A stretch of DNA of 10,662 bases from Ignavibacteriaceae bacterium (GTDB taxonomy: Bacteria > Bacteroidota > Ignavibacteria > Ignavibacteriales > Ignavibacteriaceae): the NCBI GenBank assembly GCA_025455085.1, contig JALONF010000135.1, positions 1-10,662 on the forward strand, in the 5' to 3' direction. The position numbers and the translations under genes are program-made. Below the pieces are notes generated by a model. The model ran no database searches and was not told the origin of the DNA. It worked only from the letters and a program-made list of their open reading frames with translations. Shown here piece by piece: positions 7,261 to 10,662 of this stretch (position 1 is the stretch's first letter; every line of letters starts with the position of its first letter).

Positions 7261-7305
7261 AGCCGATTTTTTATCTGTTTTCGTCCCACGACCTGAAGGT
7301 CGTGG
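7255..7305. repeat. Right-end palindromes of the IS element
   Basis: Two palindromes lie just after the transposase. GGCTAAAGCC (7255-7264) overlaps the stop codon and is followed by GATTTTTT, which might also help end transcription. CCACGACCTGAAGGTCGTGG (7286-7305) forms an 8-bp perfect stem around TGAA. Its outer CCACGA/TCGTGG bases match the left-end hairpin while its centre differs, so it is a related hairpin with a distinct core. These are plausible transposase recognition hairpins. Confidence 0.65.
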
Positions 7306-7321
7306 CAATTTTTGGGACTTA

Positions 7322-7337
7322 GCTATTTTAAAATAGC
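7322..7337. repeat. Perfect 16-bp palindrome at the junction of the two mobile copies
   Basis: GCTATTTTAAAATAGC is a perfect inverted repeat centred at 7329/7330, exactly where the second left-end copy begins (AAATAGCC from 7331). It may be an accident of the element's right tip meeting the next copy's left tip, or mark the insertion junction. Confidence 0.55.
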
Positions 7338-7389
7338 CACGAGCTTTAGCTCGTGGATTAAGATTGATAAATAAATATTGGCTTTAGCC
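7331..7389 (+). mobile_element. Miniature non-autonomous element (left end plus right-end-like palindrome, no transposase)
   Basis: This roughly 59-bp unit repeats the IS left end, with the perfect hairpin CCACGAGCTTTAGCTCGTGG (7337-7356), and ends with TTGGCTTTAGCC (7378-7389), close to the right-side palindrome TTGGCTAAAGCC (7253-7264) of the full element. Having both end-type palindromes without a gene fits a palindrome-associated miniature element or REP-like unit mobilised in trans by the neighbouring transposase. An independent left-end duplication is the alternative. It ends about 20 bases before the ccmB start, so it forms most of the ccmB leader. Confidence 0.6.
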
Positions 7390-7409
7390 GAATTAAAGTA
7401 AATTGACTA

Positions 7410-8075
7410 ATGATAATAGAATCATACGCACTATTTAAAAAAGATTTTCATTCTGAACTAAGAACACGTTACGCAATTAATTCGCTCGCGATGTTCATCA
7501 TTGTTGCAATCAGTGTTATTCTTTTTTCTATCGGCAACGAAACCATAACCGAGAGTTTAACCGGCGGACTTTTCTGGGTTGTTATTTTCTTTACAGCGAT
7601 GTCCGGGCTAGCAAGAGCCTTTGTTTCTGAAGAAGAAAGAGGAACAACTTTAACTCTTCAACTAATCGCATCTCCAACCACTGTATTTTCAGGCAAGCTG
7701 ATTTTTAACCTGATTCTCGTTTTCTGTATGAATCTGGTTATTGCTATTCTTTATTCAGCTTTGTTTGAAAAATTTGTTGTGCAAAATTTTCTTCTCTTTT
7801 TATTGACCTTTATTTTGGGAAATATCGGCTTGGCAGTTGCTTCAACAATTATCGCTGCAATTATTGCAAAAGCAGGTGCAAAAGGCACACTTTATCCCGT
7901 CCTTTCATTTCCGATTTTATTACCTTTGATTCTTACCTGTGTTCAATTAACTTTGTTCTCGTTCGATGGTACAAGCTTTGAAGAAGCTCAGTTTGAACTG
8001 GCAATAGTTGTTGGTTACGATGTAATTATGTTAACCGCATCTTTTATGCTGTTCGATTTTATATGGAAAGATTAG
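7410..8075 (+). CDS. ccmB: CcmB, membrane subunit of the cytochrome c maturation ABC transporter
   Basis: CcmB pairs with CcmA in the inner membrane to form the transporter-like module that frees haem-loaded CcmE from CcmC. The 221-residue protein has about six hydrophobic segments (residues about 23-41, 53-67, 96-118, 126-152, 160-182 and 195-217) and the conserved CcmB loop after the second one, ARAFVSEEERGTTLTLQLIA then SP (residues 68-89). Length is normal. The ATG at 7410 has only a weak purine stretch (TTAAAG) before it, and its leader is built largely from the adjacent mobile repeat, so its translation context has been replaced relative to the ancestral operon. A 32-base gap separates it from ccmC. 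Confidence 0.92.
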   Translation: MIIESYALFKKDFHSELRTRYAINSLAMFIIVAISVILFSIGNETITESLTGGLFWVVIFFTAMSGLARAFVSEEERGTTLTLQLIASPTTVFSGKLIFNLILVFCMNLVIAILYSALFEKFVVQNFLLFLLTFILGNIGLAVASTIIAAIIAKAGAKGTLYPVLSFPILLPLILTCVQLTLFSFDGTSFEEAQFELAIVVGYDVIMLTASFMLFDFIWKD

Positions 8076-8107
8076 TCATTTTCAAAGGTTTTTTGAGTTA
8101 AAATTTT

Positions 8108-8830
8108 ATGATCTGGAAAATATTCTTATTCTTACTTTTAGCTTTCGTATCAATAGCAGGAATAGCGTTTCCAATTGTTGAGAAACCAAGTGCCTGGTAC
8201 GAATTTCCATTCATCCCTGGATTAGAGGAAAATGCAAAAATAATTTTCTTCCATGTTCCAACTGCATGGCTTACAGTGATTGCTTTTTTAATGTCAACAA
8301 TTTTCAGCTTTAGATATTTAAAAAATAAAAACCTTGATGAAGATGCCAAAGCTCATTCTGCTGCACAGCTTGGAATGATTTTCTGTATTCTTGCAACAGT
8401 CACCGGTGCAGTCTGGGCAAAGTTTGCGTGGGGACAATTCTGGAGCTGGGATCCAAGACAAACGAGCATCTTTGCAATCTTATTAATTTATGGTGCACTC
8501 TTCGCTTTGCGTTCATCAATTGAATCTGAAGATAAACGCGCGACACTTTCAGCAGTTTATTCGTTGATCGCTTTTGTTACAGTACCTTTCTTCATTTTTA
8601 TTATGCCGAGAATTATGAAAGGACTTCACCCGGGTTCTGCTGATGATTCCAATGCTGGACCAGTAGTTGATTTTCAGATGAATTCAAATATGCAGCTTAT
8701 ATTTTTCCTTTCACTGATAGGATTTACAATATTATATTTCTGGATGTGGAGAGTTGGTTACAGATCAATAATTATAAAAGATAAAATAGAAAAACAGTTA
8801 ATGATCCCAACATCGGGACAGGGAGGATAA
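8108..8830 (+). CDS. ccmC: CcmC, haem-handling protein that loads haem on CcmE
   Basis: CcmC is an inner-membrane protein that presents haem to CcmE on the periplasmic side. The 240-residue protein shows the tryptophan-rich WWD-type motif WGQFWSWDPRQTS (residues 108-120) and the two conserved histidines expected to bind haem iron, His49 in FFHVPTAW and His174 in KGLHPGS. About six membrane segments are visible (residues about 4-22, 50-68, 88-104, 119-134, 148-166 and 197-215). Length is normal. The ATG at 8108 lacks a Shine-Dalgarno and follows ccmB by 32 bases. Its last codons contain the strong ribosome-binding site of ccmD. Confidence 0.95.
   Translation: MIWKIFLFLLLAFVSIAGIAFPIVEKPSAWYEFPFIPGLEENAKIIFFHVPTAWLTVIAFLMSTIFSFRYLKNKNLDEDAKAHSAAQLGMIFCILATVTGAVWAKFAWGQFWSWDPRQTSIFAILLIYGALFALRSSIESEDKRATLSAVYSLIAFVTVPFFIFIMPRIMKGLHPGSADDSNAGPVVDFQMNSNMQLIFFLSLIGFTILYFWMWRVGYRSIIIKDKIEKQLMIPTSGQGG
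8821..8827 (+). promoter_or_regulatory. Shine-Dalgarno of ccmD deciding a TTG start
   Basis: GGGAGGA inside the last codons of ccmC is nearly ideal and sits 5-6 bases before the TTG at 8833. It is the strongest Shine-Dalgarno in the window and supports TTG as the ccmD start, since the next in-frame ATG would remove half of the protein. Confidence 0.75.
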
Positions 8831-8832
8831 TT

Positions 8833-8985
8833 TTGGACGGTCTCTACAACTTTTTGCAGAGTAATGCAATTTACATTGTGATGATAATTGTTCTCATCGT
8901 TTGGGTCGGAATATTTTTGTACATGTTCGCCCTTGATAAAAGATTAAAAAGTATAGAAAAAGAAATAAGCGGAGATAAAAAATGA
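8833..8985 (+). CDS. ccmD: CcmD-like small haem exporter membrane protein
   Basis: A 50-residue protein starting at TTG: MDGLYNFLQSNAIYIVMIIV, then LIVWVGIFLYMFALDKRLKS and a charged tail IEKEISGDKK. One membrane helix (residues about 12-34) followed by a positively charged cytoplasmic segment is the CcmD layout; CcmD bridges CcmC and CcmE and is needed for release of holo-CcmE. Position between ccmC and ccmE is canonical. The gene lies 2 bases after the ccmC stop and its TGA overlaps the ccmE ATG (ATGA), so the three are translationally linked. Such short proteins cannot be assigned by motif alone; the call relies on context and topology. Confidence 0.85.
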   Translation: MDGLYNFLQSNAIYIVMIIVLIVWVGIFLYMFALDKRLKSIEKEISGDKK

Positions 8986-9368
8986 AAAATAAATATATAT
9001 TCGGGGGAATTATTATAGCAGTCTTTCTTGTGTTGATGGGGTATTTATTCACTCAAAGTAATATTGAATACGTTGATGACTTTAACAAAGTTATGTCCAG
9101 CGAAAAAACAGTGAAAGCCACCGGAAGCTGGGTGAAAGAAAAAAGTTTTCAAATAGATAATCAAAACAAAACCTTCTCTTTTTTCATGGCTGATGAGCAC
9201 GGCAAGCAGATGAAAGTAATTTACGAAGGTGCAATCCCAAATAACTTCGAAAGTGCCACCAGTGTTGTTGTAACTGGTAAGTATCAGAACGGCTACTTTC
9301 ACGCCAAAGACATTCTAACTAAATGTCCAAGCAAATACGAAGAGAAGACCGCTAACTCTTCATTGTAA
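8982..9368 (+). CDS. ccmE: CcmE, periplasmic haem chaperone of the CXXXY (Cys) type
   Basis: CcmE carries haem from CcmC to CcmF. The 128-residue protein has an N-terminal membrane anchor (residues about 5-24), a periplasmic OB-fold domain (about 43-112, including KATGSWVKEKSF, FFMADEHGKQMKVIYEGAIP and VVVTGKYQNGYFHA), and the C-terminal haem-attachment segment ILTKCPSKYEEK. Aligned with the common form (AKHDENY in E. coli), the covalent haem-binding His is Cys115 and the Tyr ligand is Tyr119, giving CXXXY instead of HXXXY. This Cys form is known from archaea and some bacteria as part of variant system I*. The ATG overlaps the ccmD stop and has GGAG (8971-8974) 7 bases upstream. The C-terminal tail is short. 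Confidence 0.95.
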   Translation: MKNKYIFGGIIIAVFLVLMGYLFTQSNIEYVDDFNKVMSSEKTVKATGSWVKEKSFQIDNQNKTFSFFMADEHGKQMKVIYEGAIPNNFESATSVVVTGKYQNGYFHAKDILTKCPSKYEEKTANSSL

Positions 9369-9415
9369 TAATTATCTAAGATATTTAATAAAATTTAATC
9401 AGACTTGAGGTTTAG

Positions 9416-10662
9416 ATGATAGGAAGTATTATACTCACACTTGCGCTTGCATTCAGCATTATATCGATGATAATGTATTTTCTGAATTATAGAGGATTTA
9501 AAAACACTCTGAATTACGGAAGGATTACATATCATGCTATGGCAGTTTTGGTTATTGCTGCATCGGTTTATTTATGGTATGCAATACTAACACACCAGTA
9601 TCAATATAATTACATTTACAGCTACAGCAATAATGAATTAAGAAATCTTGGATTATTCCAGCTTGCATCTTCATTTTGGGGAGGGCAGGAAGGAAGCTTT
9701 ATGTTATGGCTCTTGCTGACTGCTATAGTGGGAATTATACTTCAATCTTATGCTTCAAAACGAGGAGATCTTGAGCCGCGCGTGATGGCTGTATTCACGC
9801 TTGCAACTTCGTTTTTACTGGTGATGGTTTCTCCCTGGTTTAAAAATCCTTTTGAATACATCTGGGTTACACCGGTATTTGTAAAAATTGAGCACATAAG
9901 TTCTCAGTTTTATAATCTTCCATTTATTCAGCAGTTCTTCTTTACTGATCAGAGTACAAACCAGAGTTTTATTCAAGTAAATAAAGAGCTAGCTGGTTTG
10001 CTATCACAAGCCGGAGTGTCATTAAATGATTTTATCTCTGATGGGAGGGGATTAAATCCACAGCTTCTTAATTTCTGGATGCAGATTCATCCTCCGATTT
10101 TATTTATTGGTTTTGCAATGGCTACTGTTCCATTCGCCTTCGCAATTGCGGCACTAATGAAAAACGATTACAGGGATTGGGTGAAACAGTCTTTCCCCTG
10201 GATGCTTGCTGGGATGGGAGTTCTTGGTTTGGGAATTATGCTTGGCGGATATTGGGCGTATGAAATGCTTGGTTGGGGCGGATACTGGGCATGGGATCCG
10301 GTTGAGAATTCCAGTTTGATCCCATGGCTTGTTGGTGTTGCTGCAATTCATACTCTGCTCGTACAAAAGAAAACGCAGGCTAAAGGAGGTATCGGCAAAT
10401 ATGCAAAAACGAATTTAATGTTGTGTGTGCTTACTTATGTTTTAGTTCTTTACAGTACATTTCTAACACGAAGCGGGGTGCTCGGTGATGCTTCTGTTCA
10501 TTCATTTGTTGATCCGGGAATGATTGTTTATCTGTTCCTGATTTTATTTATCGGAACATTTATATTACTTGGTTTTGGAATGATTGCATTCAGATGGAAA
10601 ACTTTGAATGAAAACATAAAAGATGATGAAAGTATTCTGTCACGTGAATTAGCATTATTCAC
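9416..10662 (+). CDS. ccmF: CcmF, cytochrome c haem lyase, N-terminal part (runs off the window)
   Basis: CcmF takes haem from CcmE and attaches it to the CXXCH motif of apocytochrome c. The first 415 codons are present and open to the right edge; full CcmF is usually 600 residues or more. Visible signatures are SFWGGQEGS (residues about 86-94), MQIHPPILFIGFA with His225, the WWD haem-binding motif WGGYWAWDPVENSS (287-300), and FLTRSGVLGDASVHSF with His362. Many hydrophobic segments are present from residue 2 on. An insert of about 45 residues rich in Gln, Asn and Phe (around 160-205, with FFTDQSTNQSF) precedes the conserved His and probably forms a periplasmic loop. The ATG at 9416 has GAGG (9407-9410) 5 bases upstream, 47 bases after ccmE. 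Confidence 0.95.
   Translation, partial: MIGSIILTLALAFSIISMIMYFLNYRGFKNTLNYGRITYHAMAVLVIAASVYLWYAILTHQYQYNYIYSYSNNELRNLGLFQLASSFWGGQEGSFMLWLLLTAIVGIILQSYASKRGDLEPRVMAVFTLATSFLLVMVSPWFKNPFEYIWVTPVFVKIEHISSQFYNLPFIQQFFFTDQSTNQSFIQVNKELAGLLSQAGVSLNDFISDGRGLNPQLLNFWMQIHPPILFIGFAMATVPFAFAIAALMKNDYRDWVKQSFPWMLAGMGVLGLGIMLGGYWAYEMLGWGGYWAWDPVENSSLIPWLVGVAAIHTLLVQKKTQAKGGIGKYAKTNLMLCVLTYVLVLYSTFLTRSGVLGDASVHSFVDPGMIVYLFLILFIGTFILLGFGMIAFRWKTLNENIKDDESILSRELALF

Larger units (their letters stand above)
6769..7330 (+). mobile_element. IS200/IS605-type insertion sequence between ccmA and ccmB
   Basis: A single Y1 transposase gene is framed by subterminal palindromes instead of long terminal inverted repeats, the arrangement expected of IS200/IS605 elements or REP-associated transposases. 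On the left is an imperfect hairpin (6775-6794) and on the right a short palindrome GGCTAAAGCC (7255-7264) and a strong hairpin (7286-7305). The edges are approximate: the left edge is set by where homology with the second copy at 7331 begins, and the right edge by where that copy starts. No target duplication is expected for this family. The element fills the ccmA-ccmB gap without damaging either gene. Confidence 0.65.

Noticed and set aside
7253..7272. Rho-independent terminator for the transposase (GGCTAAAGCC followed by six T)
   Set aside because: The stem is only 4 bp with a 2-base loop, too weak to call; treated as an element-end palindrome.
7109..7336. Second open frame overlapping the transposase and its right end
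   Set aside because: It is out of frame with the transposase and encodes low-information sequence translated from the palindromes.
6769..7389. CRISPR-like reading of the repeated hairpins between ccmA and ccmB
   Set aside because: The repeats are unevenly spaced, differ in core sequence and flank a transposase; there are no regular spacers and no cas genes.

Overview
The window is about 10.7 kb of AT-rich bacterial DNA in which every convincing gene lies on the + strand. The protein styles point to the Bacteroidota/Chlorobi/Ignavibacteriota side of the tree, most likely an Ignavibacteria-type organism. The reasons are secreted FG-GAP (VCBS) proteins, an MXAN_6640-like secreted metalloprotease whose C-terminus resembles a type IX secretion sorting domain (YPNPF, then WDGRD and SSGVYIYVIKKG), signal peptides ending in SQ or CQ, and many starts without a Shine-Dalgarno sequence. 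This placement is inference from sequence style, not from a marker gene.

Layout. Bases 2-289 are the C-terminal end of an HtpX-type M48 membrane protease, closed by a good rho-independent terminator (335-374). A lone exported protein of unknown function follows (469-1107). From 1179 onward the genes are packed with overlaps or short gaps and look like one long transcription unit for envelope biogenesis: a BamD-like outer-membrane assembly lipoprotein, a YciA-like acyl-CoA thioesterase, a secreted beta-propeller (FG-GAP) protein, a secreted HExxH metalloprotease, and then the cytochrome c maturation (system I) genes ccmA, ccmB, ccmC, ccmD, ccmE and ccmF. ccmF runs off the right edge.

The metalloprotease gene is damaged or unusual at both ends. 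Its signal peptide is encoded but has no ATG, GTG or TTG in frame. Its C-terminal sorting-domain tail continues in a different frame and ends overlapping ccmA. It may be a young pseudogene, a gene with two sequencing errors, or a gene using non-canonical decoding.

An IS200/IS605-type element (Y1 HUH transposase, about 6769-7330) sits exactly between ccmA and ccmB. Next to it is a roughly 60-bp copy of its left end plus a right-end-like palindrome but no transposase (7331-7389), which looks like a miniature non-autonomous derivative. ccmA and ccmB are intact, so the insertion splits the operon but not a gene.

How the genes work together. CcmA and CcmB form the ABC transporter that releases holo-CcmE. 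CcmC (with CcmD) loads haem on CcmE, and CcmF ligates haem to apocytochrome c. The CcmE here carries Cys instead of His at the haem-attachment position (CPSKY, a CXXXY motif), the hallmark of the variant called system I*. I find no strong evidence for a wholly new multi-gene system. The best points to follow are the CXXXY CcmE, the doubly broken metalloprotease gene, and the IS element with its miniature derivative.
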